Source: Streptomyces platensis (lineage in GTDB: Bacteria > Actinomycetota > Actinomycetes > Streptomycetales > Streptomycetaceae). Taken from it: a stretch of 64,000 nucleotides of DNA. The notes beneath the pieces were generated by a model. The model was not told the DNA's origin and did not search any database. It saw only the letters and a program-made list of their open reading frames with translations. A program made the translations under genes and the position numbers. The DNA lies in assembly GCF_008704855.1 (NCBI RefSeq), contig NZ_CP023691.1, positions 6,200,001 through 6,264,000 on the forward strand, given 5' to 3'. Shown piece by piece: positions 26,660 to 35,800 of the stretch (its first letter is position 1; each line of letters begins with the position of its first letter).

Positions 26660-27796
26660 ATGAGCAGCGAGACCTCCCACCACAAGCCCCGCGTCGCCGT
26701 CGTGTTCGGCGGCCGCAGCTCCGAGCACGCGATCTCCGTGCTCACGGCCGGCGCCGTGCTGCGCGCCATCGACCGTGAGAAGTACGACGTGCTGCCCATC
26801 GGCATCACCACGGACGGCCGCTGGGCGCTGACCGCCGACGATCCCGAGCGGATGGCCATCGCGGACCGGCAGCTGCCCACCGTGGCCGCGCTCGCCGAGT
26901 CCACCGAGGGCGCCGTGGTGCTCCCGGTCGACCCGACCAACCGCGAGGTCGTCTACAGCGAGCCGGGCTCGGTGCCCAAGGCGCTCGGCGAGGTCGACGT
27001 CGTCTTCCCCGTCCTGCACGGCCCCTACGGGGAGGACGGCACCCTCCAGGGGCTGCTGGAGCTCTCCGGGGTGCCCTACGTCGGTTCGGGCGTGCTCGCC
27101 TCCGCCGTCGGCCAGGACAAGGACTACATGAAGCGGGTGTTCACCTCCTTCGGGCTGCCGGTCGGCCCGTACGAGGTCATCCGCCCGCGGGAGTGGGAAA
27201 GCGATCCGGCGGCCGCCCGCCGGAAGATCGTGGACTTCGCCGCGGAGCACGGCTGGCCGCTCTTCGTGAAGCCCGCGCGGGCCGGCTCGTCCATGGGCAT
27301 CACCAAGGTCAACGACCTCGGCGGCCTGGACGAGGCGATCGAGGAGGCCCGCCGGCACGACCCCAAGATCCTCGTCGAGTCGCTGCTGCGCGGCCGCGAG
27401 ATCGAGTGCGGGGTGCTGGAGTTCGAGGACGGCCCGCGGGCCAGCGTGCCGGCCGAGATCCCGCCGGTCACCGCGCACGACTTCTACGACTTCGAGGCCA
27501 AGTACATCGACTCGGCCGCCGGGATCGTGCCCGCGCCGCTGACCGCCGAGCAGACCGCGAAGGTCCAGGAACTGGCGGTCGCGGCCTTCGACGCGGCGTC
27601 CTGCGAGGGCCTGGTGCGCGCGGACTTCTTCCTCCAGGACAACGGCGAGTTCGTGATCAACGAGATCAACACGCTGCCCGGATTCACGCCCATCTCGATG
27701 TACCCGCGGATGTGGCAGGAGAGCGGCGTGAGCTACCCGGAGCTGATCGACCGGCTCCTCCAGGCCGCGCTGCACCGCTCCACGGGGCTGCGCTGA
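26660..27796 (+). CDS. ddlA: D-alanine--D-alanine ligase
   Basis: A 378-residue ATP-grasp ligase making D-Ala-D-Ala for peptidoglycan. The N-terminal VVFGGRSSEHAISVLTAG, central LFVKPARAGSSMGITKV and C-terminal VINEINTLPGFTPISMYP motifs are all present. The start ATG 26660 (MSSETSHHKPRVAVVFGG) lies nine bases after TACCCT and has no clear ribosome site, suggesting a short or absent leader. A standard Ddl is expected to give vancomycin-sensitive wall precursors. Confidence 0.96.
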   Translation: MSSETSHHKPRVAVVFGGRSSEHAISVLTAGAVLRAIDREKYDVLPIGITTDGRWALTADDPERMAIADRQLPTVAALAESTEGAVVLPVDPTNREVVYSEPGSVPKALGEVDVVFPVLHGPYGEDGTLQGLLELSGVPYVGSGVLASAVGQDKDYMKRVFTSFGLPVGPYEVIRPREWESDPAAARRKIVDFAAEHGWPLFVKPARAGSSMGITKVNDLGGLDEAIEEARRHDPKILVESLLRGREIECGVLEFEDGPRASVPAEIPPVTAHDFYDFEAKYIDSAAGIVPAPLTAEQTAKVQELAVAAFDAASCEGLVRADFFLQDNGEFVINEINTLPGFTPISMYPRMWQESGVSYPELIDRLLQAALHRSTGLR

Positions 27797-27804
27797 GCCA
27801 CGCC

Positions 27805-27853
27805 GGTTCCCGGGGCCGGTCCCGGCCCGCCCCGGCGGACCGGCGCCGGAACC
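27805..27853. terminator. terminator between ddlA and the DUF3515 gene
   Basis: Arms 27805-27822 and 27837-27853 are complementary apart from a bulge and lie between convergent genes. Confidence 0.6.
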
Positions 27854-28333
27854 CTAGACCCCTACGGGAACGGTCTTCTTCACGGCGTCCGCGAGGTCGG
27901 TGAGCGCATCGACCTCGGGGGCGTACTTCCCGGGCACGGTCACCTCGACATAAGCCTTGCGCAGCACGGTCGTGAAGCGGTACCCGTCGTCCTGCTTCTC
28001 GAAGAGCCAGCTGACCCCGTTGACTTCCGCCGCGTCGGCGGAGGGGTTGTAATGTTCACTCCCGTGCGTCAGGACGTCGGGCTTCGGTACCCCGCAGCGC
28101 AGTTTCACGGCAGGATCGCCCCACATGGCAGTGAAGTCGGAGACCGGCTCGGCGGTGGCCCGCTCCAGCCCGTCCACGGTCTGCGGCAACTCCGCGTGGA
28201 GCGCCTTGCAGTACCGCGCCGCCGCACCCTTGGGGGAGGGCACGGCCACGTCCTCGGAAGGGGAGCAGCTCACCGTGGCGAACAGCACGGTGAGCGCGGT
28301 GAGGGCCAGGTGCCGATGGCGTGCAGAGATCAC
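27854..28333 (-). CDS. DUF3515 lipoprotein
   Basis: A 159-residue protein with a lipoprotein signal (LTALTVLFATVSC, lipid-attachment Cys at residue 23). The mature domain matches DUF3515, a small secreted actinobacterial family of unknown function, with two Cys (ARYCKALHAELP; KLRCGVPKPDVL) likely joined by a disulphide. It lies 20 bp downstream of the AsnC-like gene on the same strand and beside ddlA and thiL, as in other Streptomyces. Confidence 0.85.
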   Translation of the reverse strand: MISARHRHLALTALTVLFATVSCSPSEDVAVPSPKGAAARYCKALHAELPQTVDGLERATAEPVSDFTAMWGDPAVKLRCGVPKPDVLTHGSEHYNPSADAAEVNGVSWLFEKQDDGYRFTTVLRKAYVEVTVPGKYAPEVDALTDLADAVKKTVPVGV

Positions 28334-28353
28334 CCGGCCGAGAATACGGGGAG

Positions 28354-28587
28354 CTAGAGATGCACGACCGGGCAGGTAAGGGTGCGGGTGATGCCTTCCA
28401 CTTGCTGGACCTTCGCGACCACCATGCGGCCCAGCTCGTCGACGGTGCCGGCCTCGGCGCGCACGATGACGTCATAGGGCCCGGTCACGTCCTCGGCCTG
28501 AAGCACGCCTTGGATCTTGGAGATCACCTCAGCTACCGCCGAGGCCTTGCCGACCTCGGTCTGGATCAGGATGTAGGCCTGTACCAC
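28354..28587 (-). CDS. stand-alone AsnC/Lrp-type ligand-binding domain protein
   Basis: A 77-residue RAM-type (AsnC C-terminal) domain without a DNA-binding part: VQAYILIQTEVGKASAVAEVISKIQGV, then GPYDVIVRAEAGTVDELGRMVVAKVQQVEGITRTLTC. Such proteins form rings that bind small ligands such as amino acids and may modulate full-length Lrp proteins. GTG 28587 follows CTGGAGG closely. It precedes the DUF3515 gene in a probable operon, divergent from thiL. Confidence 0.88.
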   Translation of the reverse strand: MVQAYILIQTEVGKASAVAEVISKIQGVLQAEDVTGPYDVIVRAEAGTVDELGRMVVAKVQQVEGITRTLTCPVVHL

Positions 28588-28745
28588 GGAACCTCCAGGG
28601 CGGCTACGAGGATCATGTGGGAAGAAGGGACGCCACGGTACCGCGTCACCGTGCGGAGCGGGGAGACCCGCGCGGTGAACTCGGCAAGTGCGGCACAGTC
28701 GTCAGCCACGTACGGACCGTCCGTACACATGGGAAGGGCAACAGC

Positions 28746-29714
28746 ATGAAGGGCACCGTGGGCGAGCTGGGGGAGTTCGGGCTGATCAGGGAGCTCACCT
28801 CCCGGCTCACCTCCACTCCGGCCGTACGGATCGGGCCGGGTGACGACGCCGCGGTGGTCACCGCGCCGGACCGGAGGGTGGTCGCCAGCACCGACATCCT
28901 CCTGGAAGGCCGGCACTTCAGGCGCGACTGGTCCACCGCCTACGACGTCGGCCGCAAGGCCGCCGCGCAGAACCTCGCCGACATCGCGGCGATGGGCGCG
29001 GTGCCCACCGCGATCCTGCTCGGCCTGGTCGTCCCCGCGGACCTCCCCGCGACCTGGCCGACCGAGCTGATGGACGGGCTGCGCGACGAATGCCAGGTGG
29101 CGGGCGCCGCCGTGGTCGGCGGAGACGTCGTACGCGGCGAGACCATCACCGTCGCCATCACCGCGCTCGGCGATCTGCGCAACCAGGAGCCGGTCACCCG
29201 GGCCGGTGCCCAGCCCGGCGACGTGGTCGCGGTGACCGGCTGGCTCGGCTGGTCCGCCGCCGGGCACGCGGTCCTCTCCCGCGGCTTCCGCTCGCCGCGC
29301 GCCTTCGTGGAGGCCCACCGCCGTCCCGAGCCGCCGTACCACGCGGGCCCGGCGGCGGCCGGACTCGGCGCCACCGCCATGACCGACGTCAGCGACGGGC
29401 TGGTCGCCGACCTCGGGCACATCGCCGAGGCCAGCAAGGTCCGGATCGATCTGCGGTCCGCGGGCATCGACATCCCCACGCAGATGTCCGACATCGGCAC
29501 CGCGGTCGGCGTGGACCCGATGCAGTGGGTGCTCAACGGCGGTGAAGATCACGCGATCGTGGCCACCTTCCCGCCCGATGTGAAGCTGCCCGCCCGGTGG
29601 AAGGTCATCGGCGAGGTGCTCCACCCCTCCGCGCTGCCCCAGGTGACGGTGGACGGCGCCCCGTGGGTGAAGGCCGGCTGGGACCACTTCGGCGACAACG
29701 GGGACGCCGACTAG
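28746..29714 (+). CDS. thiL: thiamine-monophosphate kinase
   Basis: A 322-residue kinase of the PurM/ThiL fold making thiamine diphosphate, the last step of the pathway. RIGPGDDAAVV near residue 29, the Mg-binding TDILLEGRHFRRDW and NLADIAAMGAVPTA are typical, as is MTDVSDGLVADLGHIAEAS in the C-terminal half. ATG 28746 lies behind GGAAGGG. The gene is followed by thiD with a separate promoter. Confidence 0.95.
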   Translation: MKGTVGELGEFGLIRELTSRLTSTPAVRIGPGDDAAVVTAPDRRVVASTDILLEGRHFRRDWSTAYDVGRKAAAQNLADIAAMGAVPTAILLGLVVPADLPATWPTELMDGLRDECQVAGAAVVGGDVVRGETITVAITALGDLRNQEPVTRAGAQPGDVVAVTGWLGWSAAGHAVLSRGFRSPRAFVEAHRRPEPPYHAGPAAAGLGATAMTDVSDGLVADLGHIAEASKVRIDLRSAGIDIPTQMSDIGTAVGVDPMQWVLNGGEDHAIVATFPPDVKLPARWKVIGEVLHPSALPQVTVDGAPWVKAGWDHFGDNGDAD

Positions 29715-29788
29715 TTCCGCACGGGATACGGGCGGTCCCTTACGGGCGCCCGCAGGACCGCGGGGTGCCGCCGAGTAGATTCGGCGGT

Positions 29789-30604
29789 ATGCGCATACCT
29801 CCACGCGTCCTGACCGTCGCCGGCTCCGACTCCGGCGGCGGCGCGGGCATCCAGGCCGACCTGAAGACGATGCTGGCGCTCGGCACCCACGGCATGAGCG
29901 TGGTCACCGCCGTCACCGCGCAGAACTCCCTGGGCGTGCAGGGCGCGTGGGAGCTGCCCGCCGAGGCCGTCCGGGCCCAGTTCCGCAGCGTCGTCGACGA
30001 CATCGGCGTGCAGGCGGTGAAGACCGGCATGCTCTCCTCGGCCGAACTCGTCGAAACCGTCGCCGAGCTGCTCGCCGGACTGCGGGTCCCGGTCGTCATC
30101 GACCCCGTAGGAGTCTCCAAGCACGGCGATGCACTGCTCGCCGCCAGTGCGCTGGACGCGGTCCGCGGCGCCCTGCTGCCCACGGCCACCGTCGCCACCC
30201 CCAACCTGGACGAGGTCGCCCAGCTGACCGGCGTACGGGTCGAGGGGGAGGCCGATATGCGGCGGGCGGCCGCCGCGATCCTGGACTTCGGGCCGCGCTG
30301 GGCGCTCATCAAGGGCGGCCATCTCACGGTCGGCGACGGGCCCGGCGACAGCGCCGTCGACCTGCTCACCGACGGCACCGAGGAGCACTGGCTGCGCGCG
30401 CCCCGGCACGACAACCGGCACACCCACGGCACCGGCTGCACCCTCGCCAGCGCGCTGGCCGCGCAGCTCGCCAAGGGCGACACCGTCCCGCAGGCCGCCG
30501 CGGCGGCGAAGGACTACGTCACCGGCGCCCTCGCGGCCGGATTCCGGCTCGGCGCGGGGATCGGCCCCGTCGACCACGGCTGGCGCATGCGCGGCGCGCA
30601 CTGA
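29789..30604 (+). CDS. thiD: hydroxymethylpyrimidine (phosphate) kinase
   Basis: A 271-residue ribokinase-family enzyme that phosphorylates hydroxymethylpyrimidine twice in thiamine synthesis. The N-terminal GSDSGGGAGIQADLKTML and the C-terminal catalytic HTHGTGCTLASALAA (Asp replaced in the usual way by the GTGCT anion hole) are seen. A TAGATT box ends seven bases before the ATG, so the mRNA is likely leaderless. It lacks any fused TenA or ThiE domain. Confidence 0.95.
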   Translation: MRIPPRVLTVAGSDSGGGAGIQADLKTMLALGTHGMSVVTAVTAQNSLGVQGAWELPAEAVRAQFRSVVDDIGVQAVKTGMLSSAELVETVAELLAGLRVPVVIDPVGVSKHGDALLAASALDAVRGALLPTATVATPNLDEVAQLTGVRVEGEADMRRAAAAILDFGPRWALIKGGHLTVGDGPGDSAVDLLTDGTEEHWLRAPRHDNRHTHGTGCTLASALAAQLAKGDTVPQAAAAAKDYVTGALAAGFRLGAGIGPVDHGWRMRGAH

Positions 30605-30668
30605 ACGGGGCCCCGGCGGCGGCGCGGTCGGACGCCGCCGGGGGCCGCACCTGTCCCCGGGAACGGCA

Positions 30669-30700
30669 GAAGCCGGCCCACCCGAAGGTGGACCGGCTTC
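30669..30700. terminator. bidirectional terminator between thiD and rpmB
   Basis: A 14-bp stem with one mismatch and a CGAA loop (TTCG on the rpmB strand) lies between convergent genes. Confidence 0.75.
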
Positions 30701-30736
30701 ACAAGCAACCGGCTGGGCTGCGCTACGGCTAAGACG

Positions 30737-30922
30737 TCAGCGCGAGACCTTGCCGGCCTTGATGCACGAGGTGCAGGCGTTCAGCTTCTTCGGCGTGCGC
30801 CCGATCACTGCACGAACCGTCTGGATGTTGGGGTTCCAACGACGGTTGGTGCGGCGATGCGAGTGCGAGACACTCTTGCCGAAGCCCGGCCCCTTGCCGC
30901 AGACGTCGCAGTTGGCAGCCAC
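30737..30922 (-). CDS. rpmB: 50S ribosomal protein L28
   Basis: A 61-residue L28. It has the zinc-ribbon form: CDVCGKGPGFG at the N-terminus and CTSCIKAGKV at the end give four Cys. Streptomyces often carry a second, zinc-free L28 under Zur control elsewhere. GTG 30922 has GGAG upstream. It is divergent from the DAK2 gene, a pairing also common in Firmicutes (rpmB-yloV-recG). Confidence 0.96.
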   Translation of the reverse strand: MAANCDVCGKGPGFGKSVSHSHRRTNRRWNPNIQTVRAVIGRTPKKLNACTSCIKAGKVSR

Positions 30923-31154
30923 GGGTCACTCCAAAGACTTCAGATGCACTTACGGTGAAATCCCGACGAGCCGAGTGCATTGCCCGAACGGCACCGTCAG
31001 GAGAGGAATGGCCCGATTCTCATCGGGCAACCGGAGCAGCATACAACGACCGCTCCCGTAGAACGAAACTACCACGCACCTCCCGGCCCCCGCCCCGGCC
31101 GTCCCGCCGGAGCGCGGCTACTGTGCGGTGCATCCCGCGACCCAGGAGGACGAC

Positions 31155-32807
31155 GTGCCGTACCCGCTCGACGCCGCCGCGGTCCGCTCCTGGTGCGGGC
31201 TGGCGCTGGAGGCGCTCGGCCGGGAACGCGAGCGGATCGACGCCATCAACGTCTATCCGGTGGCCGACGGCGACACCGGCACCAACCTCTATCTGACGCT
31301 CGAATCGGCCGCCCGCGCGGTCGAGGCCGCCTTCGACGGGCACACCTCGGCCGGCACCGCACCCCGCCTCGCCGACGCGATCGGTGCCATGGCCCATGGC
31401 GCGCTCATCGGGGCGCGCGGCAACTCCGGCACGATCGTGGCGCAGCTGCTGCGCGGGATGACGGAGGTGCTGGCGGCCGGCGACGGTTCGGCCGACGCAC
31501 TGCGGCAGGCGCTGCGCCGGGCCGCCGCATCGACGTACGAGGCCGTCGCCCACCCCGTGGAGGGCACCGTCCTGACGGTCGCGACCGCCGCCGCCGACGC
31601 CGCGGAGCGGGCCGCCGCCGGGGTCGCCGGAGCCGGGGCCGCCGAGGTCGCCCGCGCCGCCCACGAGGGCGCCCGCACCGCGCTCCAGGCCACCCCGGGG
31701 CAGCTCGCAGTGCTCGGCCGGGCCGGTGTGGTGGATGCCGGCGGCTGCGGCCTGGTCGCGCTGCTGGGGGCGCTCGCCGACGCGCTGTCCGGGGAGGTCT
31801 CGGCGACACCGGTCGCCGTACGGGCCGACGCCCCGCTTCCCGAGGCGGCCGGCTGCGAGGTCGCGGGCCGGGCGGCCGCGGACGGCCGCGGTGGGCCGGA
31901 GGGGCCCGCCTTCGAGGTGATCTACCTGCTGGAGGCCGGGGACGCGGCGGTGGCGCGGCTGCGGACCCGGCTCGACGGGCTCGGCGACTCCCTGGTGGTG
32001 GTCGGCGGGGACGGCCTGTGGAACGTCCATGTCCATGTCGACGACGCGGGCGCCGCGGTGGAGGCCGGCATCGAGGCGGGCCGCCCGTACCGGGTCCGCA
32101 TCACACACTTCGGCGGCGTCACCCGCGCCAAGGAGCCCGCCATGACGGCGCGGGCCGTGGTCGCGGTGGTACCGGGCCCAGGGCTCGCCGGACTCTGCGC
32201 CGAGGCCGGCGCGACACCGGTCGCCGTACGCCCCGGAGAGCCGCCCGCCAGCGGCGAACTGGTGCAGGCGATCCGGCAGGCGCACGCCCGTGAGGTGATG
32301 CTGCTGCCGAACGACGCCGACCTGCGGCACACCGCGGCGGCCGCCGCCGAACAGGCCCGCACCGAAGGCGTACGGGTCGCGCTCATCCCCACCCGCTCCG
32401 CCGTCCAGGGCATCGCGGCGCTGGCCGTGCACGAACCGGGCCGCAGCTTCGACGAGGACGTGGTCGCGATGACCGCGGCCGCGGGCGCCACCCGCTACGC
32501 CGAGCTGGCGGTCGCCGAGCGGCAGTCGTGGACGATGGCCGGGGTCTGCCAGGCCGGGGACGTGCTCGGCCTGATCGACGGCGATGTCGTGGTGATCGGC
32601 TCCGACCTCACCCGTATCGCGACGGCCGTGCTCGACCGGATGCTGTCCGCGGGCGGCGAGATGGTCACCCTGGTCCTCGGCGCGGACGCGCCCGACGGGC
32701 TCGCCGAGCGGCTGGAGCGGCATGTCCGGGCGCGCCATCTCGCCGTGGACACGGTCGTCTACGAAGGCGGCCAGCATGCGGCGCCGCTGCTCATCGGCGT
32801 GGAGTGA
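31155..32807 (+). CDS. DAK2-domain kinase, FakA/YloV-like
   Basis: A 550-residue protein with an N-terminal DAK2 (DhaL-type) nucleotide-binding domain: NVYPVADGDTGTNLYLTL (Mg-binding Asp cluster, near residue 33-50) and GARGNSGTIVAQLLRGM (near 92). A linker and a C-terminal FakA-type domain follow (VVGGDGLWNVHVHVDDAGAAVEAG; AVYP-type end). Family members phosphorylate fatty acids held by FakB (DegV) proteins; no FakB is nearby, so the substrate is an inference. GTG 31155 has AGGAGG; an earlier frame start at 31128 is less likely. recG follows 39 bp downstream. Confidence 0.87.
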   Translation: MPYPLDAAAVRSWCGLALEALGRERERIDAINVYPVADGDTGTNLYLTLESAARAVEAAFDGHTSAGTAPRLADAIGAMAHGALIGARGNSGTIVAQLLRGMTEVLAAGDGSADALRQALRRAAASTYEAVAHPVEGTVLTVATAAADAAERAAAGVAGAGAAEVARAAHEGARTALQATPGQLAVLGRAGVVDAGGCGLVALLGALADALSGEVSATPVAVRADAPLPEAAGCEVAGRAAADGRGGPEGPAFEVIYLLEAGDAAVARLRTRLDGLGDSLVVVGGDGLWNVHVHVDDAGAAVEAGIEAGRPYRVRITHFGGVTRAKEPAMTARAVVAVVPGPGLAGLCAEAGATPVAVRPGEPPASGELVQAIRQAHAREVMLLPNDADLRHTAAAAAEQARTEGVRVALIPTRSAVQGIAALAVHEPGRSFDEDVVAMTAAAGATRYAELAVAERQSWTMAGVCQAGDVLGLIDGDVVVIGSDLTRIATAVLDRMLSAGGEMVTLVLGADAPDGLAERLERHVRARHLAVDTVVYEGGQHAAPLLIGVE

Positions 32808-32846
32808 GCGCATCGGACCGGTGAGTGAACCGCGATTGTCACAGGC

Positions 32847-35800
32847 GTGGTGTGCAATGGATGCGTGGCAGCGCTCGACGAACCCCTGAAGAAAATCCTC
32901 GGTGGCACCACCGCAAAGGTGCTGGCCGAGCATCTCGACCTGCATACGGTCGGCGACCTGTTGCACCACTATCCGCGCCGCTATGCCGAGCGCGGCGAAC
33001 TGACCCGCCTCGCCGACCTCCCACTGGACGAGCACGTCACGGTCGTCGCGCAGGTCGCGGACGCCCGGGTGCTGAAATTCAACGGCGGCCGGGGCCAGCG
33101 CCTCGAAGTGACGCTCACCGACGGCAGCGGCCGGCTGCGGCTGGTCTTCTTCGGCAAGGGCATTCACAAGCCCCACAAGGACCTGCTCCCGGGACGCCGC
33201 GCGATGTTCGCCGGCAAGGTGTCGGTCTTCAATCACAAACTCCAGCTCGCCCACCCCGAATACGAGCTCCTCGACCGCACGGCCGACGACGAAGGCGACG
33301 ACGCGGTCAGCGCCTTCGCCAACCAGCTCATGCCGATCTACCCGGCCTGCCAGCAGATGGCGTCCTGGAAGATCGCCAAGGCGGTCGACGCGGTGCTGCC
33401 CAGTGCGCAGGACGCCGTCGACCCGCTGCCGGAGGCGCTGCGCGACGGCCGGGCGCTGGTGCCGCTCACCGAGGCGCTGCTGAAGATCCACCGGCCGGCC
33501 ACCAAGGCCGATATCGCCGATGCGCGGTCCCGCCTGAAGTGGGACGAGGCGTTCGTCCTCCAGGTCGCGCTGGCCCGGCGCCGCCGCGCCGAGACCCAAC
33601 TCCCCGCCGTGGCAAGGCGATTGGTCAAGGACGGCATCCTCGACGCGTTCGACGCCAAGCTGCCCTTCACGCTCACCGACGGCCAGCAGAAGGTCAGCCG
33701 GGAGATCTTCGACGACCTGGCGACCGAGCACCCCATGCACCGCCTCCTCCAGGGCGAGGTGGGCTCCGGCAAGGCGCAGCCGCTGGACGCCCTGGTGCTG
33801 ACGCCGCGCGGCTTCCGCCCCATGGGGGAGATGGCCGTCGGCACCGAAGTGGTGGTGCCCAGCGGTGACCTCGCCGTGGTGGACGGTGTCTTTCCGCAGG
33901 GGGAGCGGGAGGTGTGGCGCCTCGTGCTGTCCGACGGGAGCACCGTCGAGTGCGATGACGAGCATCTGTGGATCGTCGCGACCCGCGGTGCGGGGGAGCG
34001 GGTGCTGACGACGCGTGCCCTGCGGGGTGATCTGCTGCGGGCCGACGGCCGCCCCAAATGGTCCATCCCCCCGGCCACACCGGTGGATCTGGACGGTGGT
34101 GAGGCCCGGCCGCTCGACCCCTACGAGCTGGGGAGGGCACTCGGCGGCGACGGCGGCGCCCGCCCGGCGGACCGGGTCCCGGACGCCTACCGCAACGCCC
34201 CCCTCAAGGACCGGCTGGCCGTGGTGCAGGGCCTGATGGACGCCGGCGGCAGGCCCGCGGGGGGCGCCGCGGTGTACCCCGCGGCGGCCGCTCCCCTGGC
34301 CGGTGACCTGGCCTGGCTGGTGCGTTCCCTGGGCGGCCGTGCCCGGCTCCACCCCGTACGGGACGGCGCGTACGACGTCTCGGTGGCGCTGCCGGACGCG
34401 TATCCGCCCTTCCGTGACCGGGCCCCCGAGCGTGCGGTGCCGGGCGGGTCCGGCGGCCACCCGGAGGACGGCCCCGGCTTCCGCCGCACCATTGAGGCCA
34501 TCGAGTACGTCGGCCGCAAACCCGTCCAGTGCATCAGCGTCCGGCACCCCGGCCACGCCTATGTGACCGACCACTTCACCGTCACGCACAACACCATGGT
34601 CGCGCTGCGCGCCATGCTCGGTGTGGTCGACAGCGGCGGCCAGGCCGCGATGCTGGCGCCGACCGAGGTCCTGGCCCAGCAGCACCACCGCTCGATCACC
34701 GAGATGATGGGGGAGCTGGCAGACAACTGGGGCCTGCGCGAAGCGCAGTCGGCCGGGGGCGGTGGCGGGCGACGGGAGGGAGGGATGCTCGGCGGCGCGG
34801 AGCGGGGCACCAAGGTGGTGTTGCTGACCGGCTCCATGGGTGCCGCGGCGCGCCGTCAGGCGCTGCTCGATCTCGTCACCGGCGAGGCCGGCATCGTCGT
34901 CGGTACCCATGCCCTGATCGAGGACAAGGTGCAGTTCCACGACCTCGGCCTGGTCGTCGTCGACGAACAGCACCGCTTCGGCGTCGAGCAGCGGGACGCC
35001 CTGCGCAGCAAGGGCAAACAGCCACCGCATCTGCTGGTGATGACGGCGACCCCGATCCCGCGCACGGTCGCCATGACCGTTTTCGGCGATCTGGAGACCT
35101 CCGTCCTGGACCAGCTCCCCGCCGGACGCTCGCCGATCGCCAGCCATGTGGTGCCCGCCAAGGACAAGCCGCATTTCCTGGCGCGCGCCTGGGAGCGGGT
35201 CCGCGAAGAGGTGGCGGCCGGGCACCAGGGCTATGTGGTCTGCCCCCGGATCGGCGACGAGGAGGACCCGCCCAAGGGGGCGAAGAAGGGCGCGGCCGGT
35301 TCCAAGGGTGCGGCGGCCAAGGCGAGTTCACCGGAGGACGTGGCCGAGAAGCGACCGCCGCTCGCGGTGCTCGACATCGCCGACCAGCTCACCACGGGCC
35401 CGCTCGACGGCCTGCGGGTGGCGGTGCTGCACGGCCGGATGGCGCCGGACGACAAGGACGACGTGATGCGCCGATTCGCGGCCGGTGAGCTGGATGTGCT
35501 GGTCGCGACGACCGTCATCGAGGTGGGCGTGAACGTCCCGAACGCCACCGCCATGGTGATCATGGACGCGGACCGCTTCGGCGTCTCCCAGCTGCATCAG
35601 CTGCGCGGCCGGGTCGGCCGTGGCGCGGCCCCCGGCCTGTGTCTGCTGGTCAGCGAGATGCCCGAGGCCAGCCCGGCCCGCGCCCGGCTCGCCGCCGTGG
35701 CCGGCACCCTCGACGGCTTCGAACTCTCCCGTATCGACCTGGAACAGCGCCGCGAGGGCGATGTCCTCGGCCAGGCGCAGTCCGGCGTCCGCTCCTCGCT

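Noticed and set aside
33774..34592. RecG insertion as a frameshift, pseudogene or assembly error
   Set aside because: The insert is exactly in frame, splits the P-loop between Lys and Thr, and shows intein blocks A, B, F and G, so it is not random damage.
31020..35225. 1401-aa minus-strand open frame
   Set aside because: It is antisense to the FakA-like gene and recG, both of which have intact motifs.
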